The position numbers were made by a program, and so were the translations under genes. 64,000 nt of DNA, taken from the NCBI RefSeq assembly GCF_900167975.1, contig NZ_FUZU01000003.1:1009267-1073266 (forward strand). The letters are read 5' to 3'. Of this stretch, positions 57,211 to 64,000 are shown one piece after another. The stretch comes from Ohtaekwangia koreensis. Its GTDB lineage: Bacteria > Bacteroidota > Bacteroidia > Cytophagales > Cyclobacteriaceae. A model generated the notes under the pieces. The model did no database searches. It had not been told where the DNA came from and was given only the letters and a program-made list of their open reading frames with translations. The first letter of the stretch is position 1; each line of letters starts with the position of its first letter.

Positions 57211-59073
57211 ATCGAGTAGCCCGCCCCACTAATTTAGCGGGGGGAGGCTCTCACACCACTGTACGTACGGGCCTCGTATACAGCGGTTCATTAAGTTGTG
57301 GAGATACTTTTTCGTAGTAGGATAGCATGGATTCATACCCCCTCTTGACAAGCCTTTCGATTGTTATCGTTGTTACGAGTATAGGGCTTTGGGCTACAGC
57401 CCATCCACCCATGCGCGTTCGGCTCCATGCATATGCCTGACCATTGTGAATACCTAAACGAATCAGGTTCTTTCTTTTCCGTTCGGGCTTCTTCCAGTCT
57501 TCCCAAATGCAATACCTTAATCGGTTGCGCAGCCAACTATCAAGTTCTTTCAGTTTGGTTTGTATACTCGCCATGCGGAAGTAGTTAATCCATCCGCACT
57601 GAATTTCTTTTAGTTGGGCTATACGCTCATCAAAGGAAAGCGGTGTTGTTTTCTTCGTTATCCGTTTTAGTTCTTGTTTCAGCGCCCTCCACTTCTTATC
57701 GACCACCACCACCTGATACTTGCCTTTATCGCCCTTCTTATAGGTGGATACAAATTGATGTCCGAGTAATTGAAATTGCACGGGCCTTCGTATACCGCTC
57801 TTCTCACGGTTAATAGGAAGTCTCAGTTTGTTCTTTAAGAACAAAAAGATACTGTTGCCTACTCTGCGTGCTGCTTTCTTACTTTTAGTATATATACTAA
57901 AGTCATCAGCATAGCGAACATAATGATGCTTTCGCTTCTCCAACTCTTTATCCAGCTCATGTAACACGATGTTAGACAGCAATGGACTTAGCGGGCTTCC
58001 TTGCGGAACCCCTTTTGTGCGCTTGATTAACTTTCCCTCTATTTCAATGGGTGCAGTTAACCATTTACGAATAAGTCGTAAGGTGATGGGGCATGTCACC
58101 TTGGTATACAGCAGCTGTAGAAGAATGGTATGATCCACTTCATCGAAGAAGCTTTTCAGGTCTATATCTACTATATAGGTATAGCCTTCCTGGATATTCT
58201 TCTGTGCTTGGTGTATAGCTTGGTGAGTGTTTCGATGTGGACGGAAGCCATAGCTGTGTTCTTTAAAATCCAGCTCGAACCGTGGATAGATAACTTGATG
58301 AACGGCTTGTTGCAACACTCGATCGACAACGGTAGGGATGCCTAAGAGACGTTTCTTCCCGTTCTCCTTAGAGATTTCAATCCCTAAGATGGCTTGTGGA
58401 AAGTAACGACCGGTATATATAGCAGTAGCTATATCATTCCAGTTTGTTTTCAAGTATATCGGTAATGCCTTTACAGACATACCGTCTACACCTGCCGAAC
58501 CGTGGTTCGATACAACCTGTTTGATTGCTCTGTTCATGTTCTGTCGGCTTACAATCCTCTCAATCATCGTGTACGATTTTGCTTCTCTGTTCCGCTTATC
58601 GTAGGCTAGTCAGCAACTCGGATACTCCCTTTAGCATTGCTAACCTCCTTACAGCATTTGGAACAACTTCATGTTCAGTCCTTCATTGATTTGTGAGACC
58701 TCCGATCTTTCCATCGGCTCGTTGCGATCAACTACTATGACTTCTGCTGACTTCTCCTATACCAACACGTGGCACAGAGACCTCCCCAGGTAAGGGCATA
58801 TTCCTTCTTCCGATTCCTGCGGTATCTACTGATAAAAGATTGTTGGTTACGGACCTTGTGAAGTTGTGCTCATTTATCCTCTTTCGCCAGCCTCAGTATA
58901 CCGTTCCTGTTCGTCAGTACCGGAGTTTGTAGTCTCGCTTCCTTCAGTGCATGCCTCGCAGCAAACCACCTTGCGACTTACTAACAGGCTTCACCAACTC
59001 GCCTGTGAGAGACTTGCACTCTCTGGAATATTCACGGTATCTTCGATACCTTTGCCCATGCTGGGCGCACACA
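57211..59073 (-). mobile_element. Group IIC-attC-type group II intron
   Basis: On the minus strand the element begins GTGTGCGCCCAGCATGGGC at 59073 (GUGYG 5' consensus of group II introns). It encodes a maturase/reverse transcriptase and ends with a domain V-like hairpin (CCGCTGTA paired with TACAGTGG around 57287-57257), a domain VI-like stem and CTACTCGAT at 57211. Its length is 1863 bases. Joining the flanks gives CTACA|ACAAAATATAATGC on the plus strand, which restores an attC-like left end; on the bottom strand the insertion point reads TTTTGT|T. This matches the known target of class C introns that enter attC hairpins, opposite to the cassette genes. Confidence 0.82.
57251..58567 (-). CDS. 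ltrA: Group II intron reverse transcriptase/maturase
   Basis: A 438-residue protein. The reverse transcriptase palm is visible: DIDLKSFFDEVDH (about 134-146), GVPQGSPLSPLLSN (186-199) and YADD (219-222). The maturase domain (about 310-385) has the QCGWINYFRMA and LRNRLRYCIWEDWKKPERKR blocks. There is no C-terminal HNH endonuclease, as expected for class C introns. It helps splicing and copies the intron RNA into new sites. It lies in the intron's domain IV and appears intact. Confidence 0.96.
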   Translation of the reverse strand: MIERIVSRQNMNRAIKQVVSNHGSAGVDGMSVKALPIYLKTNWNDIATAIYTGRYFPQAILGIEISKENGKKRLLGIPTVVDRVLQQAVHQVIYPRFELDFKEHSYGFRPHRNTHQAIHQAQKNIQEGYTYIVDIDLKSFFDEVDHTILLQLLYTKVTCPITLRLIRKWLTAPIEIEGKLIKRTKGVPQGSPLSPLLSNIVLHELDKELEKRKHHYVRYADDFSIYTKSKKAARRVGNSIFLFLKNKLRLPINREKSGIRRPVQFQLLGHQFVSTYKKGDKGKYQVVVVDKKWRALKQELKRITKKTTPLSFDERIAQLKEIQCGWINYFRMASIQTKLKELDSWLRNRLRYCIWEDWKKPERKRKNLIRLGIHNGQAYAWSRTRMGGWAVAQSPILVTTITIERLVKRGYESMLSYYEKVSPQLNEPLYTRPVRTVV

Positions 59074-59190
59074 CAAAATATAATGCATGCTTTGCACTTT
59101 GATTTGAACAAGCGGAGTTTAAATTGAAACATCACGGCTGAATTGGTGATGCGTTTACTGAGGGGCGCGCATTATATTCAAACGTTCTGC
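59074..59190 (+). repeat. attC-like site B (right part; left part at 57199-57210)
   Basis: The left arm AACAAAATATAATGC (completed across the intron by bases 57206-57210) pairs with GCATTATATTCAAACGTT at 59169-59186. The right box is GTTCTGC (59184-59190). The intron splits the site three to five bases inside its left box. Confidence 0.65.
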
Positions 59191-59223
59191 ACCTTTTTTT
59201 AGTGGACAGATTTAGATTTGACC

Positions 59224-59803
59224 ATGGATGAATCAATGAATTTTTGGAATTGGTTTAAGATAAACTGCAAGGATCTCCATTCCGAGAAATATCCAAACGA
59301 CGCGTTTAATGAATTGGACGAAAGAGTTTATTCCATGGGACTCTATTGGGAAGTTGGACCAGGTGTAAAAAAAGAAAATTTATTAACCATTTCAGTTAGT
59401 GGACGGAAAGAGCGACTTCACAACGCAAAAAGTCTGTTGGCTAAAGCGCCAATGCTTGACGACTGGGAATTTGATATACTAAAAAAACCAAAAGCGAATT
59501 GGGACACACTTGAAATACCCAATCATAATATCAAGGTTTCCGCCTGCAAACTGGACGTATGTGTTGCTGAAGTATAAAGACGGCAAAAAAGAAATATTGA
59601 TTAAGGCGGACACACTTTCGGACTTTGAAAAGGGTAAAAAAATTGAGTTGGCGGAAATAGTTTTGACTAATCTTTTAGGCGAGGAGAAAGTAATGAATGA
59701 ATTGGACTACTTAGACGTACTCGAAATTGATGAGTCGCCCTACAACACACAAGGTATAAAGGATCTAGATAAACATTTAGACCATTTAAAAAAAGACGCA
59801 TAA
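59224..59803 (+). pseudogene. Cassette gene 2: unknown protein, frameshifted
   Basis: The frame from the ATG at 59224 stops at 59577, while an overlapping frame continues to 59803. Deleting one A from the AAA run at 59548-59550 joins them into one protein of 192 residues: IKVSAC is then followed by NWTYVLLKYKDGKKEILIKA. The joint region reads as natural protein, and the gene then ends right at the next attC-like site, as an intact cassette gene should. The protein is acidic and soluble (MNFWNWFKINCKDLHSEKYP start). No family is recognised. Whether the shift is real or a sequencing error is open. Confidence 0.72.
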
Positions 59804-59888
59804 CAATGCATACAAATCATGCCGGCTGAGTTTGATGATTAATTATTAATTTGGACTGCCGGGCACGCTTTATATGCGAACGTTGGCA
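59798..59888 (+). repeat. attC-like site C
   Basis: A 91-base imperfect hairpin: left box GCATAAC, right box GTTGGCA. The left arm AACAATGCATACAAATCATG with GCCGGC pairs, with extra unpaired bases, to GCCGGGCACGCTTTATATGC plus GAACGTT. It overlaps the stop region of cassette gene 2 and ends 15 bases before the next gene. Confidence 0.7.
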
Positions 59889-59902
59889 GTAATTGGTTCC
59901 CA

Positions 59903-60442
59903 ATGGACAAGAGTAAAAAAAAGGAAATTTTAAATAAATACAAGAAAGACGAACTTGAAAAACTAAGTCAGTCAGACAACAAGATATTGTCGGACTTTGC
60001 AAAAAATAAGTTGGGATTGAAGTCAGATCGATTGAGTCTTGAAAGATTGAAGAATATCCCAGACGACAAATTGATTGCAACGATTACAGAAAAAATAAAC
60101 GAAGTTTTAGAGACCAGATACAAAAACGAGCCCAAGAAGTATAAGAATGCTGATAATGTTATCCCAGAGTTGAACGAATCGTTGAGGGCAATTCACTTTA
60201 CTTGTAATTTTGAAATGTATGTGGTAATGGGTGACAACGATAAATTTTTTACAGGGGCAACTTCGTTTGAGCTAACAGAACTAATAAATGGATATCGTCT
60301 TCTTAGGCTCGAGAAAATTGCGGACAAGATTTACCTTCGGACAATAGATGACATTGAAAAAGAATTGAGTGAACAGGAGAAAATTAAAAGAATCAAAATA
60401 GAATATATAAGAGGACACTTGAAAGAGTTCGAGTTGAACTAA
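59903..60442 (+). CDS. Cassette gene 3: soluble protein of unknown function
   Basis: A 179-residue charged, lysine-rich protein (start MDKSKKKEILNKYKKDELEK). The middle (IPELNESLRAIHFTCNFEMY, then GATSFELTELINGYRLL) faintly recalls the DMP19/DUF4375 family; this is a weak guess. It starts 15 bases after attC-like site C, and its stop lies beside the next site. Base composition is AT-rich. Confidence 0.72.
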   Translation: MDKSKKKEILNKYKKDELEKLSQSDNKILSDFAKNKLGLKSDRLSLERLKNIPDDKLIATITEKINEVLETRYKNEPKKYKNADNVIPELNESLRAIHFTCNFEMYVVMGDNDKFFTGATSFELTELINGYRLLRLEKIADKIYLRTIDDIEKELSEQEKIKRIKIEYIRGHLKEFELN

Positions 60443-60445
60443 CGT

Positions 60446-60533
60446 CCGCCAACAAAATGTATAATCCATTGTGCTGACAAGGAGGACATTTTTGTTTTTG
60501 CCCAGCGCCACGCCTTATACATAAACGTTAGTG
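60446..60533 (+). repeat. attC-like site D
   Basis: 88 bases. Left box GCCAAC with arm AACAAAATGTATAATCC and TGTGCTG; right arm CAGCGCCACGCCTTATACAT then AAACGTT with right box GTTAGTG. The arms are complementary with typical extrahelical bases. Confidence 0.7.
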
Positions 60534-60563
60534 ACAATGCCGTTGGACAAAGTCTGACATTAT

Positions 60564-61001
60564 ATGAATGAAGGAGAAATTGTAACTGTCGACAAGTTAA
60601 AAAAGGAATGGGACAACGTCCTTTCGTTATATGACTTGTTTATCAATGGAGGACACAACCTCCGGCCTATAAGATTTATAATAAGACATATAATTGAAAG
60701 GGGTTATAACATGATCATGTTTCCTGGCACATCGATGTACACCTTACTCATTTCACTTCCCGAAGACAATAAAGTGAACTACAACAAGACTTTGAGAATT
60801 GAGTTTGATCAAAGGACTGAAAACTTAAAATTCAGATTTAGCGACTGGACTGGAATTGACCGACAGAATGCGGATCTTAAAAAGCAAATCAAATGGGAAG
60901 AGACCTGTCAAGCCACAGAAGGTAGTTCTCTGCTAGAAAGTTTTTTGGCTGACAATATGGACTTTAGGAGAGCAATAAAGAACGAAACGAGAGCTGAGTA
61001 A
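60564..61001 (+). CDS. Cassette gene 4: soluble protein of unknown function
   Basis: A 145-residue protein starting 31 bases after attC-like site D. Segments include PIRFIIRHIIERGYNMIMFP and a beta-rich LRIEFDQRTENLKFRFSDWT. No membrane helix or signal is visible, and the family is not recognised. A partial attC-like left half (61011-61033) follows directly. Confidence 0.7.
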   Translation: MNEGEIVTVDKLKKEWDNVLSLYDLFINGGHNLRPIRFIIRHIIERGYNMIMFPGTSMYTLLISLPEDNKVNYNKTLRIEFDQRTENLKFRFSDWTGIDRQNADLKKQIKWEETCQATEGSSLLESFLADNMDFRRAIKNETRAE

Positions 61002-61010
61002 ACGGCGTTA

Positions 61011-61033
61011 GCTCTAACACAATGTAAGGGCGC
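61011..61033 (+). repeat. Left half of an attC-like site
   Basis: GCTCTAAC followed by ACAATGTAAGGGCGCTG resembles the left arm of site D, but no matching right arm is found nearby. It looks like the scar of a truncated or rearranged cassette. Confidence 0.45.
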
Positions 61034-61043
61034 TGAAGTAACG

Positions 61044-61184
61044 TTCATCCAATTGTTTTACAACCGCCTAAAAACATTCAGGACAGACATAGAGAGAATT
61101 TTATCAGCTCATTCATTGCTTGTTGACGAAGAGGTGATTCTTAAAATCAGCAACTTTGCTTTGACATTAGACAGGTGGAGATAG
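61044..61184 (+). pseudogene. Remnant of a cassette gene
   Basis: An open stretch without a start codon reads FIQLFYNRLKTFRTDIERIL, SAHSLLVDEEVILKISNFAL, then TLDRWR and a stop. It reads like real protein and is probably the broken remains of a former cassette gene between the half site at 61011 and the next full site at 61321. Bases 61185-61288 show nothing recognisable. Confidence 0.4.
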
Positions 61185-61320
61185 ACTTTAAAACTAACTT
61201 CAGACACGATGACCTGTTGCAAAGACCAACACAGAAAGAACGGGCTTTTTTGGACTGAGTAAGCTCCCCAAGATTTATGAGCTGCATTGTAGGTTCTTAA
61301 AATGCGTGCCGTTAAATTTT

Positions 61321-61384
61321 GTCAGCAACGTGGGACAGAGGTGTAAGTATTTAAACGCATACGTCTTATAGCTAGACGTTAGCA
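61321..61384 (+). repeat. attC-like site E
   Basis: 64 bases; left box GTCAGCAAC, right box GTTAGCA. Its sequence is a diverged copy of site A, and similarity extends to the left flank (61289-61320 with 56552-56583). Confidence 0.6.
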
Positions 61385-61399
61385 GTAATTCATTCCGAC

Positions 61400-61840
61400 A
61401 TGACATCTAAAAAACTCTTGATTTTTCCTTTGTTTTTTGTGACTTTGCTTGTATCAAATTCTTGCGTGTCCAAAGTGGATAAGGACGAATTTCATCAAAC
61501 GTGTGAGAACAGCGATAGACTTATAGTAAAACGCTACGATTTAGGCACTGACTCTAGCGTGGTACGCAACCTACATGATGTTGTATGGACTAATACTATT
61601 ACAGATTCAAAAAGGATTGGAAAAATCAACCATCTTTTTTCATCAGTCAAAGACGGTGGATATTGTTGCTGCATGAAAACTCATTACACAATGACTTTTT
61701 ATAAGAATAATACTGAACTGGGAGTTTATTCTGTAGATACTACAGAGATAAAGGACAAAATTGTTCTTTATGGCAAAAGTTACCAGACTTCGTATATAGT
61801 TGAATTAAAGGACTTACATGCAATCATTTCGGACAAATGA
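61400..61840 (+). CDS. Cassette gene 5: small lipoprotein of unknown function
   Basis: A 146-residue predicted lipoprotein (hydrophobic FPLFFVTLLVSNSC, Cys at 22). The mature part has an unusual CCC run (GGYCCCMKTHYTMTFYKN) and ends in beta strands. It starts 16 bases after attC-like site E. No family is recognised. The two preceding arrangement features (short leader, own site after the stop) fit a gene cassette. Confidence 0.75.
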   Translation: MTSKKLLIFPLFFVTLLVSNSCVSKVDKDEFHQTCENSDRLIVKRYDLGTDSSVVRNLHDVVWTNTITDSKRIGKINHLFSSVKDGGYCCCMKTHYTMTFYKNNTELGVYSVDTTEIKDKIVLYGKSYQTSYIVELKDLHAIISDK

Positions 61841-61847
61841 ACTACTG

Positions 61848-62009
61848 CTACTAACAAAGTGCATATGCCATTGCCGGGGTTCAGAGTAGTTTTGTTTTCA
61901 AATAAGGTTCGGTCACGATGGACAGATTGAGCGGGTCGCAATAAATATTCCTATCGTCATTATTTAAATGCTCCTACATCCGGCAACGTCATATGCACCA
62001 ACGTTGTGT
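61848..62009 (+). repeat. attC-like site F
   Basis: A long site (162 bases). The left arm CTAACAAAGTGCATATGCCA with TTGCCGG is complementary to the right arm CCGGCAACGTCATATGCAC followed by CAACGTT; right box GTTGTGT. The large central loop carries no clear gene. Confidence 0.7.
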
Positions 62010-62046
62010 GCAAGGCGTAAGTAAAATTCTTCATGGCTGACAAAAG

Positions 62047-62568
62047 ATGACGACTGACTATTTAGAATTTAGGACAAAGTATATTAAGGGGTTTGACATG
62101 ATTGCATTGACTGTGTTAGCTGCTTCAGTTTCTGCTCTGTCAATTTGGATGATTATCCTTGTGCCTAGCGTATGGATAATTCTGATTTTCATATTGCCCT
62201 CCTTGTATCTTCCTTTATTTGTTTCTTTTATTCGAGCTAGTAAAGTTCGACTTGGATCCGACTACGTTGAGACCGTTTCATTTTTAGGAAAAAAGAAAAT
62301 CTACTTATGGGACGTAAAGAAATTTGGGATATTTTTTAGAGGTAGATCCTTTGGGACTAAATTGATAAGTCAAAAGAATATAGATGAAAGTAGCGATGAC
62401 GAACTATTGGGACATGTAATTTACCTGACAACGAATCATGAATTTGACTTGGACTCTTTCCGACCTATGAAACACCTAAGATTTCACTATCGTAAAGATT
62501 TATACTTTAGAATTAAAAAAATGATCGAACAGACTGAGCAGACGCCCAGCACACAACAAAGTATATAA
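62047..62568 (+). CDS. Cassette gene 6: PH-like membrane protein
   Basis: A 173-residue protein with two membrane helices near the start (about 18-37 and 40-61, WMIILVPSVWIILIFILPSL), then a beta-type domain (VRLGSDYVETVSFLGKKKIY) that resembles bacterial PH-like domains. It starts 38 bases after site F. No clear attC-like site separates it from the next gene, so the two may share one cassette; bases 62569-62638 show nothing else. Confidence 0.72.
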   Translation: MTTDYLEFRTKYIKGFDMIALTVLAASVSALSIWMIILVPSVWIILIFILPSLYLPLFVSFIRASKVRLGSDYVETVSFLGKKKIYLWDVKKFGIFFRGRSFGTKLISQKNIDESSDDELLGHVIYLTTNHEFDLDSFRPMKHLRFHYRKDLYFRIKKMIEQTEQTPSTQQSI

Positions 62569-62638
62569 AACATGCCTGTTGACAGCTACGACAAAAGAAT
62601 GAATGACAAAAGAATAGTGACAATTTAACTTTACAACT

Positions 62639-63154
62639 TTGGAAGAGCTTCGGACAAGCATTTTTGAAAAGAATAAGGAAAAAAGTAAAAAGCGCATACT
62701 CTATAATATTGGAATCTTTGCAGCTATTGGGGCAATCTGGGTCTTATACTTCATTGGACTTCCAATCATTGGACTAAAAACATGTATTGGCTTTACAGTT
62801 GTTATGATCGGTATTAAACTGTATGATGACAAGTATATGGGAATTAGTGCTTATGGGGAACGAAAGGCTAATCTCGTAATCGCAGAGGAGTATCTAGAAA
62901 TTAGGGATGTTAAAATTTCATATACTGACCTTACCGATTTAGTAATATACGTTGACGAATACTTAGGAATGCCAAAAGAGATTTTCGGTATTCATCACGG
63001 TGGTAACAATAAGATTGAGTTTAATCATAAAGGACGACTTGTTTCAATTAACTACGTCATAAAAAACAAACAGGACTATGACAGGGTTTTACGACAGGTT
63101 ACAGGAATAGAAAAAAATCCAAGTCTAAAGAGAAATTTGAAAAAACTTGACTAG
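62639..63154 (+). CDS. Cassette gene 7: PH-like membrane protein
   Basis: A 171-residue protein of the same general plan as the previous one: a charged N-terminus (IFEKNKEKSKKRI), two membrane helices (about 23-42 and 45-62) and a beta-type C-terminal domain (YLEIRDVKISYTDLTDLVIY). The frame begins with TTG at 62639; no ATG is available before the membrane helices. The stop lies inside the next attC-like site. Function is unknown. Confidence 0.68.
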   Translation: MEELRTSIFEKNKEKSKKRILYNIGIFAAIGAIWVLYFIGLPIIGLKTCIGFTVVMIGIKLYDDKYMGISAYGERKANLVIAEEYLEIRDVKISYTDLTDLVIYVDEYLGMPKEIFGIHHGGNNKIEFNHKGRLVSINYVIKNKQDYDRVLRQVTGIEKNPSLKRNLKKLD

Positions 63155-63214
63155 TTGACGTGGGACAGTGACGCGCTTCGAAAACCCAAGCCGTCATAAA
63201 CATAAACGTTGTGG
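63152..63214 (+). repeat. attC-like site G
   Basis: 63 bases. The left arm GACGTGGGACAGTGACGCGC and right arm GCCGTCATAAACATAAACGTT pair imperfectly; right box GTTGTGG. The core GACGTGGGACAG is shared with sites A and E. Confidence 0.55.
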
Positions 63215-63258
63215 CCAATGCACTAGGACAAGTAGACTGCCTGAAAGAAAATATACAA

Positions 63259-63537
63259 ATGACAAAGCCACCCAAATCAATTTTTGACCTAATTGACACG
63301 GAGGACTTTAGGAAAAAGACAGCGATGTACATTGGTGATAAAAAAATTACGACTTTAAAATCTTTTATTGATGGATACTTTTACGCCACATGGACAAATG
63401 ACATCGAAGTTGATGACAAGATAAGGTTTGATTACTTTCACGATTGGGTTGCTACACAATTTAAATGGAAGGAATCAACAGCGGGTTGGTGTAAAATCAT
63501 TTTAGACGAGTGCAAAGGAGATGAGGAACTTGTGTAA
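63259..63537 (+). CDS. Cassette gene 8: unknown protein, 3' end cut by an IS element
   Basis: About 92 residues from the ATG at 63259 (MTKPPKSIFDLIDTEDFRKK). It is soluble, with an AMYIGDKKITTLKSFIDGYF segment. The coding sequence runs into the insertion sequence at 63533, and the stop codon (63535-63537) is supplied by the IS end, so the natural C-terminus is missing. The pattern suggests a small family whose members normally continue past this point; it may be non-functional. Confidence 0.65.
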   Translation: MTKPPKSIFDLIDTEDFRKKTAMYIGDKKITTLKSFIDGYFYATWTNDIEVDDKIRFDYFHDWVATQFKWKESTAGWCKIILDECKGDEELV

Positions 63538-64000
63538 GCTTCCCATATTTAGGACGTCCACAAATTAGAAAATTTCATTTATAGTTGTAGTTATAGTCCG
63601 CTGTGGATTTGTGGGAAACTCTTCCGGAGTTTTCCATAAATCCACGGCTAGCATATCCACTGGACTGCGCCCGTTGAGCGCATCGTGCGGACGTTCATAG
63701 TTATAGTCCTGCATCCACTCGTCAGCCAGGGTTCTTACTTGACTGAGCGTTTCAAACAAGTAGGCATCAAGTATATCTTTCCTGAAGCTTCCATTAAAGC
63801 GTTCGATGTATGCGTTTTGTGATGGCTTTCCAGGCTGAATAAATTGAAGGTTAATCTGATGTTCTTCACACCAGAGGCCAAGCTTGCTGGAGACGAATTC
63901 AGGACCATTATCAACCCTAATTCTTTGCGGCTTACCTCGCCATTGAATCGTTTGTTCAAGTATGCGCACCACGCGCTCTGCTGGTAGCGAAGTATCAATT
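63533..64000 (-). mobile_element. IS3-family insertion sequence, partial (runs off the window)
   Basis: The left boundary is placed at TGTAAGCTTCCCATATTTAG (63533 onward), which has the TG start and form of IS3-family terminal repeats. The transposase lies on the minus strand, so this is the 3' end of the element. The other end, orfA and the target duplication are outside the window. Confidence 0.8.
63565..64000 (-). CDS. IS3-family transposase (OrfB), C-terminal part
   Basis: The frame is open to the end of the window and gives about 145 residues. It contains the last two catalytic residues of the DDE integrase core with the usual spacing: Asp in RVDNGPEF and, 35 residues later, Glu in AYIERFNG. 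The end YNYERPHDALNGRSPVDML is typical of the family. The N-terminal part and the first catalytic Asp lie beyond the window. Confidence 0.95.
   Translation of the reverse strand, partial: IDTSLPAERVVRILEQTIQWRGKPQRIRVDNGPEFVSSKLGLWCEEHQINLQFIQPGKPSQNAYIERFNGSFRKDILDAYLFETLSQVRTLADEWMQDYNYERPHDALNGRSPVDMLAVDLWKTPEEFPTNPQRTITTTINEIF

Noticed and set aside
62569..62638. Possible attC-like site between cassette genes 6 and 7
   Set aside because: No complementary arms or GTT-type right box could be found; the two genes may share one cassette.

Overview
The window reads as chromosomal DNA of a Bacteroidota bacterium, most likely of the order Cytophagales. The grounds are a SusC/SusD pair with an STN domain, FecR and an ECF sigma factor, type IX secretion (T9SS) sorting domains, SprB repeats, FtsX/MacB-type permeases with a prefix domain next to a PadR regulator, and promoters of the TTG-N19-TAnnTTTG type. 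No rRNA, intact tRNA or CRISPR array was seen.

Layout. 1-752: C-terminal part of a LacI-type regulator. 771-13034 (minus): a nutrient-uptake locus in the order sigma factor, T9SS-exported adhesin-like protein, FecR anti-sigma factor, SusC, SusD, zinc metallohydrolase lipoprotein, DUF4302-type lipoprotein and a small lipoprotein. 13306-16910 (minus): sulfate activation operon cysC-cysD-cysN-cysQ behind a recognisable promoter. 17459-18829 (minus): kdsC-kdsA (KDO synthesis). 18918-32939: accessory housekeeping, namely a penicillin-acylase-family hydrolase coupled to a small membrane protein, a frameshifted DUF2541-like gene, two large FtsX-type permeases (one with PadR), a stand-alone LigD-polymerase-like protein, a class C beta-lactamase-fold hydrolase and a DUF1206 protein.

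33063-55064 (minus) is the most unusual part. It is a run of giant envelope proteins: an outer-membrane barrel-like protein; a 1613-residue exported protein with FN3-like modules, an HExxH peptidase-like segment and a C-terminal AHH nuclease; its overlapping immunity gene; two decayed immunity copies; a colicin-E-type (Im9-like) immunity gene; a TPR-like protein; a helical-repeat protein; a 1533-residue unknown; an FN3 protein; and a SprB-repeat T9SS protein. Start/stop overlaps tie the barrel, toxin and immunity genes together. I read it as a candidate undescribed toxin-display or export locus.

56552-63214 (plus) looks like a mobile gene-cassette array without an integrase in view: small promoterless genes separated by imperfect hairpins resembling integron attC sites. 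One of these sites is split by a group IIC-attC-type intron (57211-59073) lying in the opposite orientation. An IS3-family element begins at 63533, cuts the last cassette gene and runs off the window. The array and the decayed immunity genes look more AT-rich than the core and have far fewer of the TATA-centred words (CTATAG, GTATAC, TATATA) that fill the rest of the window.
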